Shown: positions 30,510 to 43,822 of the stretch, one piece after another
Layout of the letters: each line of letters opens with the position of its first letter
Position numbering within the stretch: the first letter of the stretch is position 1
Assembly: GCF_963082655.1 (NCBI RefSeq)
Contig: NC_081554.1
Location: 122,339,869 to 122,403,868, forward strand
Direction of reading: 5' to 3'
DNA length: 64,000 nucleotides
Origin: Stomoxys calcitrans
Lineage: Eukaryota; Arthropoda; Insecta; Diptera; Muscidae
Made by a program: the position numbers and the translations under genes
The notes under the pieces: model-generated
Told to the model about the DNA's origin: nothing
The model's input: only the letters and a program-made list of their open reading frames with translations
Databases searched by the model: none

Positions 30510-31277
30510 ACAAAAAAATTTTTAAAAAGAGACCAAATTTAACTCAAACAATTTTTTAATTACCTAATAAATACTATGTTAATTTTAAGGGAAAAGCTAA
30601 TCACAGCCCTTTTCGTAGCTGTAAAACATCTGTTGAAATCTTTTAATACCATTGTTACCTAATATGGGAATACATTACCCTTTAAGGAAATTTAAGTAAT
30701 CACATGTTAAATGGGATTTTTTCCGCAACTGGATTAACTGTTTCACTTAGGGTCATAAACCAAAGCAATTACTAAGAATTATGAAAATCACTTAATGTTA
30801 AAGAAAATCTCATTTAGCATACCTAACCAATAAGAGAGTGGCGTACAATATTCCCTTCAAAAATCGCACTTAGCATACCTATTTCATTCTTTACGAGCAT
30901 ACCTACCCATAGATCTCGCGTACAAACGCATAAGTCCACATATACATCTCTACACCATTTCACGCTAACATACTAGTATACATCCCTAAAAAATTTAGTA
31001 TCAACACACACGCTCACATATACTCGAACATCAATACAACGTTGCATACCGAGTGTTTGAGCATAAGAGCAATATGTGTTGATCATATTACTGTAGATGT
31101 AGATGGTGCTAAGCAAGGAGGGCAATATTAGAGTATGGGTAGTATACATATTTTATTTTAAAAAAGTAATAAGGGCAATGTGAGGGTGAGTGGTAGATAT
31201 ATTTTTTCTTTAAATTTGTAAATATAAATTAATTTTAGTTGAATAACGAATTAAGTCTCTTTTTTAATTTATTTTGT
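30510..31277. other. H1-H2B convergent spacer (unit 3)
   Basis: Same content as 16156-16923, including the second stem-loop-like sequence and three AGCATACCTA copies; no gene. Confidence 0.75.
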
Positions 31278-31293
31278 GGCCCTGAAAAGGGCC
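31278..31293 (-). promoter_or_regulatory. H2B mRNA 3' stem-loop (unit 3)
   Basis: GGCCCTTTTCAGGGCC on the minus strand. Confidence 0.95.
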
Positions 31294-31339
31294 TTTGATG
31301 TTGTAGGGAAAATATTGTACGACGAAATAAGTATGCCAT

Positions 31340-31714
31340 TTACTTGGAGCTGGTGTACTTAGTAACGGCTTTGGTACCTTCACTGACAGCGTGCTTAGCC
31401 AACTCACCGGGCAATAATAGACGGACGGCAGTTTGGATTTCCCGACTGGTGATGGTGGAACGCTTGTTGTAGTGAGCCAAACGGGAGGCTTCGGCGGCGA
31501 TACGTTCAAAGATATCGTTGACGAAACTGTTCATGATGCTCATGGCCTTTGAGGAGATACCAGTATCGGGATGGACTTGCTTCAACACTTTGTAAATGTA
31601 GATAGCATAACTCTCCTTACGCTTGGTGCGTCTCTTGGTCTTGTCACCCTTAGTGATGTTCTTTTGGGCTTTGCCGGCCTTCTTTGCTGCTTTACCACTG
31701 GCTTTTGGAGGCAT
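31340..31714 (-). CDS. His2B: Histone H2B (unit 3)
   Basis: Same 124 aa protein as unit 2, start at the ATG giving MPPKASGK. Promoter undisturbed. Confidence 0.98.
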   Translation of the reverse strand: MPPKASGKAAKKAGKAQKNITKGDKTKRRTKRKESYAIYIYKVLKQVHPDTGISSKAMSIMNSFVNDIFERIAAEASRLAHYNKRSTITSREIQTAVRLLLPGELAKHAVSEGTKAVTKYTSSK

Positions 31715-32357
<643 letters not shown>

Positions 32358-32419
32358 ATTATCTACGAGCATCAAAGAAAAAATGTAAATACAGGCCATC
32401 GTATAAATCAACAACAATC

Positions 32420-32435
32420 CGTCCTTTTCAGGACG
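32420..32435 (+). promoter_or_regulatory. H2A mRNA 3' stem-loop (unit 3)
   Basis: CGTCCTTTTCAGGACG. Confidence 0.95.
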
Positions 32436-33296
32436 ACAAAAATTTTTTTAAAAGAGAAAAAACTATATCAAACCTTATTTTATCAAGAAAATTTACTTAA
32501 AAAATAGTTTTAAATAATAAATAAAATTTTAATTGTAGTTAAATTTAAAAAATATTTTTTGGTCGATTTTTTTTTTCAGTGGATTTGGTAATTTGCTAGC
32601 AATTTCGTTATTCGAAATTTCCTTAAACAATCCTGTTTTAGGCGTAAATACAAAAAAATCTGCCATCTATTGTTTATAGGTAAACATTTTCAAATATGTT
32701 TACATCTTATCGACTATTGCAGGTCTTTTAATATACATGTCATAATTATCAGTTATCAATTATCATGCATCAACATTTCGCCTATTTGCATACATTAACA
32801 TAATAAGAATTTAGTTTTATCGACCCTACTCAAGATTATCGGCATTTAATAGGATCAATGTTACCATTAGGGTACTGTAAAAACTATTTATTTTACATTT
32901 GAATATCACATGGTAATCATTGTTCATTTTCTGATGCTGAAAAAAATTGGCATATGTAATAACAAAACATCGAAACGAAGTATCTACGATCGTCCCTCTT
33001 CGTACATTTGTGACAAAGTTAGCAGCTCCAAGCAAAGGAAACATTTAATGGTAGTATATGCGTGCATTTTGGTATCTGTGTGTATGTATGCTTTTTAGTG
33101 TTGTATACCATCGTTTCATCGTATTGTTCTAATGGCGTCGGTTTTAGTTTCGTCATGTATGTATGTATATTATAGAAGCTACATTTTGGCCGACGGCAAA
33201 TTGAAAAATGGTAATATTTATTTTCAAATAAATTTTATGTATTTTTTTTTAGTAAAAATTTATAACAAGATATATCTCTTTTTAAATATGTTTTGT
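32436..33296. other. H2A-H4 convergent spacer (unit 3)
   Basis: AT-rich, same as in unit 1; no gene seen. Confidence 0.8.
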
Positions 33297-33312
33297 GGTC
33301 CTGAAAAGGACC
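33297..33312 (-). promoter_or_regulatory. H4 mRNA 3' stem-loop (unit 3)
   Basis: GGTCCTTTTCAGGACC on the minus strand. Confidence 0.95.
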
Positions 33313-33369
33313 GATTGTTTTAGTTTTAAAGTTCTTAAAATTTTCTCCAAAATAGCGTCAAGATAATGT

Positions 33370-33708
<339 letters not shown>

Positions 33709-33729
33709 TCACAAGTTATGCACAAGAAC

Positions 33730-33743
33730 TAATACTTACCATG
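33730..33743 (-). repeat. Target-site duplication of element E, gene-proximal copy
   Basis: CATGGTAAGTATTA on the minus strand, repeated at 39156-39169. Confidence 0.93.
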
Positions 33744-34243
33744 ATTTATTTATTTTATTTATTTATTTATTTACCATATTTTTCATTTAACAATTTTTGC
33801 CTTATAAGCTACGATCTTATGTCTTATTTTCTTTAGCATATATATATATATATTTCTATAAAGTTCTTACATTCTAATTATATACTAATGTTTTTGGTAG
33901 GCCAGCCAAACCCATTATCCTTATTTCATTCTAGTTCCACTTTAAAAGCCCGTGGAGTCTCTTATCATATTTGCCCTAGTAAAAAGGTAAAGAAAAACTC
34001 TAGGATCTAACTCTCAAATGTTTTTTTTATATTTCCTACTTAAAACTAATAAAACGTATTTACATAACAAAAACTAAAAAGGAAATCATAATAAAACAAA
34101 AATTCAAAAAGGTATTTACATAATATTCACAGGTTCATAAACTTAAATTAACAATCCATTCTTGAAAGCAAAATTATTAAGGTATTTACAAAAAGGTCAT
34201 AAAATTATTCTCTCCAAATTCTATTTCCCCCATAGGGGATCTC

Positions 34244-37174
34244 TCATTGCGAAGTACGATAAACAAGATCGTCAAAACCGTATGTTCGGAACCGTCTATG
34301 ATAAAACAGCAGCCGACCATTCTCATCGTAAAGTTTCCCATTCTCGGACATGTTTAACAAGGAGGCCGGGGGTAAGTATGCCCCTTGTCGAATGTATCGG
34401 TCAAAAGTCTCATCAGAGACAGCGCAGCCCCTTACCATCTCATTTGGATGGCTGGAGCATTTCGAGAGTTGATCAAGGGCAGTCCGTGTCATAAATACAT
34501 CGATCCGGCCCAAAGCGCTCAATTCATATATCCTCCTACAGCTAGGCCTGATCCAGTGCCCTTCCTCATCCATCCTGCATCTGAGATCCAGACAATATCT
34601 AAGGATCCTTCTCTCCAACATCCGAATCCTCTCCATCTGATGAGATGATATGGAGAACCATATCGGGAATCCGTATGACATCGACGGACGCACAATCTGT
34701 CTATATATGGCCAGTTTAACCCTCCGGCTCAGGCCTCCCCTTCCCGCGAGGGCACTGTACAATGCCTGGAAAGCCATCCTACCCTTCGCCATGACATGGT
34801 CCACATGACGCGTATAGGTCATGTCCTCTTGAAATACAATGCCCAGGTACTTCAGGACCCTTGCATTAGCAATCACCTCCCCTCCGATGGTCACCCTAGG
34901 TATATATCCCCTAGCGTTCTTGAATATCCGCTTCTTGATGCCCTTGAACATAATCGTTCTGCACTTCTCCACGTTGAGCGAGAGTCTCCATCTGTCGAAA
35001 TAAATCCTGAGGGTCTCCAGGTACCTGGTCAAATTCCTCTCAGCTATCCTCGCGCTGGCATGAGTGGACGCCACCATTATGTCGTCCGCATATATTAGCA
35101 GAAGTTCCCCTCCCTGTGGGAGAGGAATATCTGCTAAGTATATGTTGTACAGTACAGGGCCCAGCACCGAGCCCTGTGGTACCCCCGCCATCACGGCCCT
35201 CGTATCAGACCTAACGGTCCCTAAGGCCACAGCAAATGATCTGCCTCTGAGGTACTCCCCCACCAAGGCAACAACATACCGATCGAAACCGAATGTCCTC
35301 ATCTTCTCTACAATACCCATCTGCCACACGGTATCGAAGGCCTTCTGGAAATCCAAGCTGACGGCTATGGTAGCACAGCGGTCGTTCAACCTTCTTGTCA
35401 CCCTGTCCGTCAGGGTCATCAGTGCATGTACCGTCGAGGTCTGCCTTCTAAAACCAAATTGGCAATCGCCAAGAACAGCCTCCGTATCGAGATGTTCGTT
35501 CAGCCTCTCCAGAATCACTATCTCAAACAGCTTCCCCACGTTCGATAGAAGCGAGATTGGCCTATATCCACCTGGGTCAGTGGGATCCTTGCCCGGTTTA
35601 GGTACTGCGACAACCTTGGACACCTTCCACTCCTTAGGGAAATATCCAACATTCAATGAGTGGTTGAATATTAGGGTCAGGGCAGACCATGCCCCTCTGC
35701 CAGCCCTCTTCAGAACAAAATTCGGGATTCCGTCTTCTCCACAACTCTTTTTGTTATTTAGCCTCTTGAGATAGGCTCTTATTTCCTCCACTTTGACCAG
35801 CCGTAACGGTACTGCGGTCGATCCCGGGATCACTGTCCCATCTGCAAAATAGTCTGTGCCAAAATCCACCATAGGTGCCAAGGGCTCTTCATCGTCATCA
35901 GGGGCGTATCCGGCTACAGCAGTCCCCTGTATTCTCGCAAATTCACTAGCTAGTATCTCGGCCTTTTCTCGATCGGCCACAGCTCTCCTGCCACCCGAGT
36001 CCACCAAGTCATCGATTCCCCTTCTCCTTAGGGCACCACTCAGCCCCTTCACCTTTCTGTACATGTCCTTGTCTGCGGAGATGGCCTGCAGCCTTCGAAG
36101 GTAATACTCCTCTTCAAACCTTGCTATCCGCTCGCCAATCAGTTTATTCATCCTCTTGATAATAGCCTTCGCAGTGGTGTAGCCCTGCGGGTCAAGAGTC
36201 CTATGTACTCTCCTCCTGAGCGTCTTCTTTTGGCGGATCAAATCCAAAATGTCGGGCGGCAGTTCCGGCAACCCATCTCTCTTTGGCGTAACCTTCCTAA
36301 TGGTCTCTACCATGGTCTGATTAATAGCAGATGAAAGCTTTCCAACTGCCTCATCTATCTCAGCCGGCAACACATTGCGATCCCTAGGGAGCAATTCCGA
36401 TCCAAGCCTCTCGGCCAGTTTCCGATTGAAGGCCCTGACATCCATCCTATTGAAATCATAGACCTCCACCCTCTCTCCAGCCCGCAACCCAATAGTTGTG
36501 GCCTCTAACACCACCGCCTTATGATCGGATTCAAAATCCACGATCCTCAGTCCACCCCTCCTCATGGCACCCTCTGTAGGTCGAATACCCACAGTAGTCA
36601 GAATCATGTCTATATACGACCCTGTCCCCATCGCACACCTTGTCGGCCCAACCGTAGGTCTAACCAGCAAAGACGGGCACGACAGCAGCCACTCGTAGAG
36701 CGCCCTCCCCCTTGTGTTCATCTGGACCCCACCCCATGAGCCATGCTTGGCATTAAGATCTGCGCCTATGACCGCCTCATCAGTCCCAATGACTGCCTCG
36801 ACCGCATCGAGGCTTCCCACTCCCAGCGCCTCAGTCGGCCGTAAGTACAACGACATGGCAACGACGCTCCTGCCCCCGGTCCCTTTGATCCTGACTACTG
36901 TAGCCTCGACGTTTCCGAAATCCGACGCAAGCCTCTCCCCACTCAACCTGTCCGTCAAGCATATCGCCGTACCACCACCGGCGCTGCCCCCTCTCCGATC
37001 CTGCCTAAAGACCGTATAGCCCTGCAGACCATATGTGTGCCTAGCTGATAACTTCGTCTCGGCTATCAGTAGTACATCAGGTCTGTGCTCCCTCACAAAC
37101 AGCTCCAAGTAGTGTCTCTTCTGGCGAGACACTAAGGAATTCACATTCAAGAAAATACACTTCAAACTAGTCAT
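34244..37174 (-). CDS. Element E ORF2: APE endonuclease and reverse transcriptase
   Basis: 976 aa, with all endonuclease (SDH 216-218) and reverse transcriptase (Asp608, YADD 695-698) residues described for element B. I see two substitutions relative to B: Val338 to Ile and Gly466 to Arg. The second lies between the endonuclease and the core RT. Both copies look potentially active, and the near-identity shows that one family used both the H3 and H4 promoters. Confidence 0.95.
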   Translation of the reverse strand: MTSLKCIFLNVNSLVSRQKRHYLELFVREHRPDVLLIAETKLSARHTYGLQGYTVFRQDRRGGSAGGGTAICLTDRLSGERLASDFGNVEATVVRIKGTGGRSVVAMSLYLRPTEALGVGSLDAVEAVIGTDEAVIGADLNAKHGSWGGVQMNTRGRALYEWLLSCPSLLVRPTVGPTRCAMGTGSYIDMILTTVGIRPTEGAMRRGGLRIVDFESDHKAVVLEATTIGLRAGERVEVYDFNRMDVRAFNRKLAERLGSELLPRDRNVLPAEIDEAVGKLSSAINQTMVETIRKVTPKRDGLPELPPDILDLIRQKKTLRRRVHRTLDPQGYTTAKAIIKRMNKLIGERIARFEEEYYLRRLQAISADKDMYRKVKGLSGALRRRGIDDLVDSGGRRAVADREKAEILASEFARIQGTAVAGYAPDDDEEPLAPMVDFGTDYFADGTVIPGSTAVPLRLVKVEEIRAYLKRLNNKKSCGEDGIPNFVLKRAGRGAWSALTLIFNHSLNVGYFPKEWKVSKVVAVPKPGKDPTDPGGYRPISLLSNVGKLFEIVILERLNEHLDTEAVLGDCQFGFRRQTSTVHALMTLTDRVTRRLNDRCATIAVSLDFQKAFDTVWQMGIVEKMRTFGFDRYVVALVGEYLRGRSFAVALGTVRSDTRAVMAGVPQGSVLGPVLYNIYLADIPLPQGGELLLIYADDIMVASTHASARIAERNLTRYLETLRIYFDRWRLSLNVEKCRTIMFKGIKKRIFKNARGYIPRVTIGGEVIANARVLKYLGIVFQEDMTYTRHVDHVMAKGRMAFQALYSALAGRGGLSRRVKLAIYRQIVRPSMSYGFPIWFSISSHQMERIRMLERRILRYCLDLRCRMDEEGHWIRPSCRRIYELSALGRIDVFMTRTALDQLSKCSSHPNEMVRGCAVSDETFDRYIRQGAYLPPASLLNMSENGKLYDENGRLLFYHRRFRTYGFDDLVYRTSQ

Positions 37175-39026
37175 AGAGTCTCAGGCTAAGAAGCAGACCG
37201 AAAACGCCCTGCAATCTCTCATCATCATTCGTATATCGCCTGTATGTGTCGACAAACCCATTCACCTTCCTCATGCACGTGACAAAGTCCTTTCCTATGA
37301 GCCTCTTCAGCTCCCCATCAAACCAGCCCATCGCGGCTCCCACCTGCCCAGACGCTTCCCTAGACACCGGTACCGCATCCACCCTAGTCCGTAAACCGGC
37401 CGACTCAGCCATCCCTACAGCGCCAGCGAAGGTCCTACCCTGCTGCACAAAACTAGGCGCCACCGCCTCTCTCCGGGGCCCCACCGCTCTATTCACATTA
37501 TTCGCCCTCGCAAACGACTTCCTCTCCTCCATCTCCCTAAGGAGACTTATCCTCTTTGGACACTCCTTTGAACTGGCCACGTGGCCATCCACCCCGCAAT
37601 TAACACAGTGAACCTGCCGACCTATTCTCCTCACTATCTCCCCGGTCACAGGGTCCTTCTCCAAAGTCTCCTGACAATTCTGCTCTCTATTCGGGACCTC
37701 GCATTTCCCGGCCCCATGCGACTGGCCGCACTTGACGCATCTGTACGGCATTCTACAATTAGTGGACACATGCCCGAACCTCTGGCAATTATGGCACTGA
37801 ACCAGACCCTTCCTCTTGTGGGTCTCAACCCTAACCCTGCAGTTCAACAGATACCTAAGCCTCCGAAAAGCCTTTATATCAGCACTCTTGTCCAATTGGA
37901 CTACCCATCGGTCACCCCTCAGCTTGACCACATTCCTCAGACCCAGCTCCGGCATATTCTCATTAATATACCCCTCTAAATCCTCCTTGTCAAACGTGTC
38001 CGACAACCCCTTTATAATAACCGAAACCGGTTTTAACTCCCTCGGCGTAAAGGTGAAATGAGAGACCCCCCTTTCCTCCAAAAACTTCCTAATCACCTCA
38101 TGGTCCCCATTCGTATTCAATTTAAGATTTATCAAGTTCTTATTAACAATATGCAGTGAAAAAAGATTATGTCCTAATCTCTCCTTAACATTACTTATCA
38201 ATACCTTCGAATTGGAATTATATATTTTTATGACGGGTGGGCTGGCCTTACCTTTCGATCCTGTTGACGTTGTCGGTCCCTTTGTTGTTGAATTAATTTG
38301 GCCTCTCTCATGATCCATGGCTTCCTTCTCAGTATTTCTCTGCAGTTGTTGTTGTTGCTGCCCTGGCTGTTTTGGCACTGCTCCTTTGTTGGCTGGTAAT
38401 GTGGCCTGCTGCCCTGCTATATCTACATTCATGTCCATATCGATTTCATGGTCGATTTCTAGGCTCCACTCTGTTGCTGTTATATGATGTGCTGTCGGCA
38501 TGACATCGGCTTTTGTGATAGTTCTAGTCGGGTTGTTGACGACTTCCGTTGTTTTTGTAGTTTTGCCGAGGGGGTTGGCTGCTTCGGCATTTATATTCGT
38601 TTTTGCCATTGTTGTCGTTTGGCAATAGTTCACATTATTTGGCGGTTGGAGATTGATGTTGGCGTCTCCACCGGCCAATTTTGATGTTAATTGATTGTTT
38701 ACCATCATAAGCTCATTTATTTTCTGGAGGGCTATCTGATGATCATTTTTTAATTGCTCTAGTTGTCTCGTGAGCTCTATTATTGCTGCATCGGCTTTCA
38801 ATTTTTTGAAATCCCTGTCGCCGGAATTTCCCGATCTGTTTTTCTTTCTCTTCGTGGATTCACGACTCTGAACCACCTGGAAACCATCGGCTGTTAAAAA
38901 TTCTTCTTCGGCAACATTGGCGTTGAGAGTACCATTAATGCTCGGTTTTCTATTGTTCATAGAATTGACTACTATGCGATTCTCATCGTCTGGGGTGCCA
39001 ATAGCACCACCACTGCTATCACTCAT
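37167..39026 (-). CDS. Element E ORF1: Gag-like zinc-knuckle protein
   Basis: 619 aa from the ATG at 39026, with the same domains as element B ORF1 (basic cluster, coiled coil, three CCHC knuckles at about 411-487). Visible differences from B are Asp for Tyr and Lys for Asn near the N-terminus and Gln for Lys in the Gln-rich stretch. It overlaps ORF2 by eight bases. Confidence 0.92.
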   Translation of the reverse strand: MSDSSGGAIGTPDDENRIVVNSMNNRKPSINGTLNANVAEEEFLTADGFQVVQSRESTKRKKNRSGNSGDRDFKKLKADAAIIELTRQLEQLKNDHQIALQKINELMMVNNQLTSKLAGGDANINLQPPNNVNYCQTTTMAKTNINAEAANPLGKTTKTTEVVNNPTRTITKADVMPTAHHITATEWSLEIDHEIDMDMNVDIAGQQATLPANKGAVPKQPGQQQQQLQRNTEKEAMDHERGQINSTTKGPTTSTGSKGKASPPVIKIYNSNSKVLISNVKERLGHNLFSLHIVNKNLINLKLNTNGDHEVIRKFLEERGVSHFTFTPRELKPVSVIIKGLSDTFDKEDLEGYINENMPELGLRNVVKLRGDRWVVQLDKSADIKAFRRLRYLLNCRVRVETHKRKGLVQCHNCQRFGHVSTNCRMPYRCVKCGQSHGAGKCEVPNREQNCQETLEKDPVTGEIVRRIGRQVHCVNCGVDGHVASSKECPKRISLLREMEERKSFARANNVNRAVGPRREAVAPSFVQQGRTFAGAVGMAESAGLRTRVDAVPVSREASGQVGAAMGWFDGELKRLIGKDFVTCMRKVNGFVDTYRRYTNDDERLQGVFGLLLSLRLYD

Positions 39027-39155
39027 GATGCACTTCAAGACTTCGTAATACTACGAAAGTTAACTTCTTTTGCACTTCGTATAAGTTCACTTCTAACACT
39101 TGATGTTTACACTTCGAGCGCTGCTCGGCTTCCAATTGTCTAATCTCCTTTGTTG

Positions 39156-39169
39156 TAATACTTACCATG
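39156..39169 (-). repeat. Target-site duplication of element E, promoter-side copy
   Basis: Its edge at 39169 is 21 bp from the first T (39190) of the minus-strand H4 TATA box. Confidence 0.93.
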
Positions 39170-39843
<674 letters not shown>

Positions 39844-39887
39844 ATTATTGACATTTTAAAAGCCAACTTTTTTTTACAAAAACAATC

Positions 39888-39903
39888 GGTCCTTTTCAGG
39901 ACC
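39888..39903 (+). promoter_or_regulatory. H3 mRNA 3' stem-loop (unit 3)
   Basis: GGTCCTTTTCAGGACC. Confidence 0.95.
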
Positions 39904-41484
39904 ACAATATTTTTATAAAAAAGAGAAAAAAATTTATTCAAAACTTACACCTTTTTATTTTTATTAAAATAAATAAATATAGTCTTTTTTTGGGGATGGA
40001 AAAATACACTATTTATATTAAAAAAATTTTTTTCTTTTCTATGCGTTTTACTTTTGGTAATATTGGGTTTCAAAACATGGAGCGAAATCAAAAACTTTTT
40101 TTAAAAAAAAATTATTTAATTTACTTTTTATGTTAAATTGAAAATTTTTATTTTCTATTAGCAACAATATATTTGCTGTTATTCTTTTTGCAAAATTTGA
40201 TTTTTCGTAGTAGCTACATAACAAGAATGAATGAAGATAAAAACAGGCAGGCCAATACATTCGAGAGAATTTTAACTTTAAATAGATAATTTAGATACAT
40301 TGAATATAAATTTTTTCTGTATTTTTTATTATTTTCAAACAAATGATATTTTTTGCTATTCTAAAAACTGTTTTAAAAAGAATAAAATAGTATTTTAATA
40401 TTTTAAATTATTAAAGGGAAATAGATTTCGTTCGGTATGCAACTGTTCTACATTTGCTTGCTTAGACAAGGGCATTTTTCAATTTGTGTTTAATTTCCAA
40501 AAAAAAAAAAAATATTTTTTTTTAAATTTGTAATTGCAACAATACATTGTTTAGAATTTACATTTTTAAATTTTTTATTTAGTTTCAAGTCCACTTTATA
40601 TAGAAAAAAATATTTTATAATAAATGCAATAGAGCTCACCGCACATTTTGCATAGCCAACGACGTTGGTATAACATAGCATCGTAATATTTTAGACTTTT
40701 CGTAACAAACGTACACTTTTTATAAATTATGTAACATTTTATTTGTAATTGCAACAATACATTGTTTAGAATTTACATTTTTAAATTTTTTATTTAGTTT
40801 CAAGTCCACTTTATATAGAAAAAAATATTTTATAATAAATGCAATAGAGCTCACCGCACATTTTGCATAGCCAACGACGTTGGTATAACATAGCATCGTA
40901 ATATTTTAGACTTTTCGTAACAAACGTACACTTTTTATAAATTATGTAACATTTTAATAGAAATCTATCATTTCTATAATATTTTATGATAAAATTTTCC
41001 TAAAACATTTTTACATTAGAGCTTTCAAATTAATTTGCAGAAAAACTTTTATTCATGGAAAATACGCCAATATGGTGAATTCAACTGTCATAGACTACAT
41101 AATAAAATCGATTATTTCACTATGAAAATCATCCAAATTTTCACTTTTTTTTACCCTTCTTTCAAGAAAACATATCAAGATTCCATACTAAATTTTTATA
41201 AAAACCAATTTTCAATAAAAATTGGAAAATTTTTATAATTTAGTTACAATTTTATCATAACATTTTTATAAACTTTCAACTCAAACCCTTATAACTCGGT
41301 AACGCTTAAAGATAATTAACTCGGATTTTCTTTAATGATTAGCTGGATATCTCTACTAGAAGAATTGTATAAAAAATAAAAAGAAATTGTTACTATCTCA
41401 TCGTAAAATGAATAATTCTGTGAAAACTTTTGTAAAAATTTTTATTCGCTTCCACACAACGTTTCGCAAAATTTCGTAGTTGAC
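39904..41484. other. H3-H1 spacer (units 3/4), diverged and enlarged
   Basis: Homologous to the other H3-H1 spacers, but with scattered substitutions and a 215 bp tandem duplication (40526-40955). No gene seen. Confidence 0.8.
40526..40955. repeat. 215 bp tandem duplication in the unit 3/4 spacer
   Basis: The segment beginning ATTTGTAATTGCAACAATAC at 40526 recurs at 40741. Copies 40526-40740 and 40741-40955 are head to tail; other units have one copy. Confidence 0.92.
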
Positions 41485-41633
41485 TACTATGTACTTCTCA
41501 TAATTTCGATGTACCCAGCCATCACTAGTCTAAAGGTTGAAACCATATTTTCAACCAATCAGCGTACACCAGTAGTGAGTGTATATTTACAAAGTGTTAA
41601 AGTGTGTTTAAAAAGAAAAATATAAGTGAAATC
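41485..41633 (+). promoter_or_regulatory. H1 promoter (unit 4)
   Basis: CCAATCAG box, no canonical TATA box. Confidence 0.7.
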
Positions 41634-42314
41634 ATGTCTGACGCCGCCGTTGTTGAAGCCACCGCATCTCCAGTCGCCGCTGTTGAGAAAAAGGCACCTA
41701 AGAAAGCCGCTGCCAAGGCAAAGAAACCCTCTGCTGCCCCAAGCCATCCACCAACCCAACAAATGGTCGATGCTGCCATCAAAACATTGAAAGAACGTGG
41801 TGGTTCCTCATTGCCTGCCATCAAGAAATACTTGGCCAGCACATACAAAGTTGATGCTGTAAAATTGGCCCCATTCATCAAGAAGTACTTGAAGAGCGCT
41901 GTTGCTAGTGGAAAATTGATCCAAACTAAAGGTAAGGGTGCCTCCGGTTCATTCAAATTGTCCCCATCTGCCTCGAAGGAACCTAAAGCAAAGAGCGCTG
42001 AAAAGAAGAAGAAGGTCCCAGCCGGTGATAAGAAAAAGAAGGCAGCAGCACCCAAAAAGGCAGCCGGTGAAAAGAAAGCCGCTGCAAAGAAGCCTTCCGC
42101 TGCTAAAAAGACCGCCGAGAAGAAGAAGACCGAAAAGGCCAAGGCTAAAACTGCCAAAAAGACAGGTACAGTTAAAGCTAAACCCGCAAAAACAGCCGCC
42201 AAAGCATCAGCCACTAAACCAAAGGCACCCAAGGCAAAAACCACCGCTGCCAAGCCCAAAAAGGCTGCCGCAGCAAAGAAGCCAGCTGCCAAGAAGACCG
42301 CCGCTAAGAAGTAA
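41634..42314 (+). CDS. His1: Linker histone H1 (unit 4)
   Basis: Same 226 aa H1; stem-loop at 42384-42399. Confidence 0.97.
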   Translation: MSDAAVVEATASPVAAVEKKAPKKAAAKAKKPSAAPSHPPTQQMVDAAIKTLKERGGSSLPAIKKYLASTYKVDAVKLAPFIKKYLKSAVASGKLIQTKGKGASGSFKLSPSASKEPKAKSAEKKKKVPAGDKKKKAAAPKKAAGEKKAAAKKPSAAKKTAEKKKTEKAKAKTAKKTGTVKAKPAKTAAKASATKPKAPKAKTTAAKPKKAAAAKKPAAKKTAAKK

Positions 42315-42383
42315 TTTTTCCATGCAAAATTACTTATCATGTCAAAATGATTATTTTCGATATTCGAAAGCAGTATATCTAAC

Positions 42384-42399
42384 AGCCCTTTTCAGGGCT
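42384..42399 (+). promoter_or_regulatory. H1 mRNA 3' stem-loop (unit 4)
   Basis: AGCCCTTTTCAGGGCT. Confidence 0.95.
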
Positions 42400-43167
42400 A
42401 CAAAAAAATTTTTAAAAAGAGACCAAATTTAACTCAAACAATTTTTTAATTACCTAATAAATACTATGTTAATTTTAAGGGAAAAGCTAATCACAGCCCT
42501 TTTCGTAGCTGTAAAACATCTGTTGAAATCTTTTAATACCATTGTTACCTAATATGGGAATACATTACCCTTTAAGGAAATTTAAGTAATCACATGTTAA
42601 ATGGGATTTTTTCCGCAACTGGATTAACTGTTTCACTTAGGGTCATAAACCAAAGCAATTACTAAGAATTATGAAAATCACTTAATGTTAAAGAAAATCT
42701 CATTTAGCATACCTAACCAATAAGAGAGTGGCGTACAATATTCCCTTCAAAAATCGCACTTAGCATACCTATTTCATTCTTTACGAGCATACCTACCCAT
42801 AGATCTCGCGTACAAACGCATAAGTCCACATATACATCTCTACACCATTTCACGCTAACATACTAGTATACATCCCTAAAAAATTTAGTATCAACACACA
42901 CGCTCACATATACTCGAACATCAATACAACGTTGCATACCGAGTGTTTGAGCATAAGAGCAATATGTGTTGATCATATTACTGTAGATGTAGATGGTGCT
43001 AAGCAAGGAGGGCAATATTAGAGTATGGGTAGTATACATATTTTATTTTAAAAAAGTAATAAGGGCAATGTGAGGGTGAGTGGTAGATATATTTTTTCTT
43101 TAAATTTGTAAATATAAATTAATTTTAGTTGAATAACGAATTAAGTCTCTTTTTTAATTTATTTTGT
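42400..43167. other. H1-H2B convergent spacer (unit 4)
   Basis: Same as 16156-16923; no gene. Confidence 0.75.
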
Positions 43168-43183
43168 GGCCCTGAAAAGGGCC
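43168..43183 (-). promoter_or_regulatory. H2B mRNA 3' stem-loop (unit 4)
   Basis: GGCCCTTTTCAGGGCC on the minus strand. Confidence 0.95.
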
Positions 43184-43229
43184 TTTGATGTTGTAGGGAA
43201 AATATTGTACGACGAAATAAGTATGCCAT

Positions 43230-43604
43230 TTACTTGGAGCTGGTGTACTTAGTAACGGCTTTGGTACCTTCACTGACAGCGTGCTTAGCCAACTCACCGG
43301 GCAATAATAGACGGACGGCAGTTTGGATTTCCCGACTGGTGATGGTGGAACGCTTGTTGTAGTGAGCCAAACGGGAGGCTTCGGCGGCGATACGTTCAAA
43401 GATATCGTTGACGAAACTGTTCATGATGCTCATGGCCTTTGAGGAGATACCAGTATCGGGATGGACTTGCTTCAACACTTTGTAAATGTAGATAGCATAA
43501 CTCTCCTTACGCTTGGTGCGTCTCTTGGTCTTGTCACCCTTAGTGATGTTCTTTTGGGCTTTGCCGGCCTTCTTTGCTGCTTTACCACTGGCTTTTGGAG
43601 GCAT
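43230..43604 (-). CDS. His2B: Histone H2B (unit 4)
   Basis: Same 124 aa H2B. Its own promoter half is undisturbed although the facing H2A half carries element C. Confidence 0.98.
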   Translation of the reverse strand: MPPKASGKAAKKAGKAQKNITKGDKTKRRTKRKESYAIYIYKVLKQVHPDTGISSKAMSIMNSFVNDIFERIAAEASRLAHYNKRSTITSREIQTAVRLLLPGELAKHAVSEGTKAVTKYTSSK

Positions 43605-43807
43605 TTTCACTTGGTTTTTTTTTTAAGTCACACAAACACTTTTAACACTGTTCACGATTTTGTGTGTTTGATGGCTTACTCGGAATATTTAAACCATTTC
43701 ATGCACAAGATATTCAGGTAGACGAAAACAGTCGCTATGTTTACGAAAACAACCCTCTAAAATTAGCTACACGTTGGATCCGAAAGTATAAATACTGCAG
43801 TTCATGC
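43605..43807. promoter_or_regulatory. Unit 4 H2B/H2A divergent promoter, H2A side captured by element C
   Basis: The H2A TATAAATA box at 43787-43794 now reads into element C. Confidence 0.9.
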
Positions 43808-43822
43808 TGCGAACTAATATCA
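43808..43822 (+). repeat. Target-site duplication of element C, left copy
   Basis: TGCGAACTAATATCA, repeated at 45750-45764; starts 21 bp after the first T of the H2A TATA box. Confidence 0.92.

Larger units (their letters stand above)
33744..39155 (-). mobile_element. Element E: full-length non-LTR retrotransposon in the H4 promoter
   Basis: 5.4 kb minus-strand copy of the element B family, differing from B at only a few residues in the two ORFs. It is sense-oriented with H4. Family sequence starts at 39129 (GCCGAGCAGC on the minus strand), preceded by 26 bp (39130-39155) not found in B. The 3' end is a TAAA-repeat tail of different length from B's. The A-run in the 3' UTR is shorter, and one of the four TGTAAATA motifs reads TGTGAATA here. 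Confidence 0.96.

Noticed and set aside
43664..43822. Upstream extension of the element C reading frame through the H2A promoter
   Set aside because: No ATG in that part; the frame is open by chance and belongs to promoter and leader sequence.
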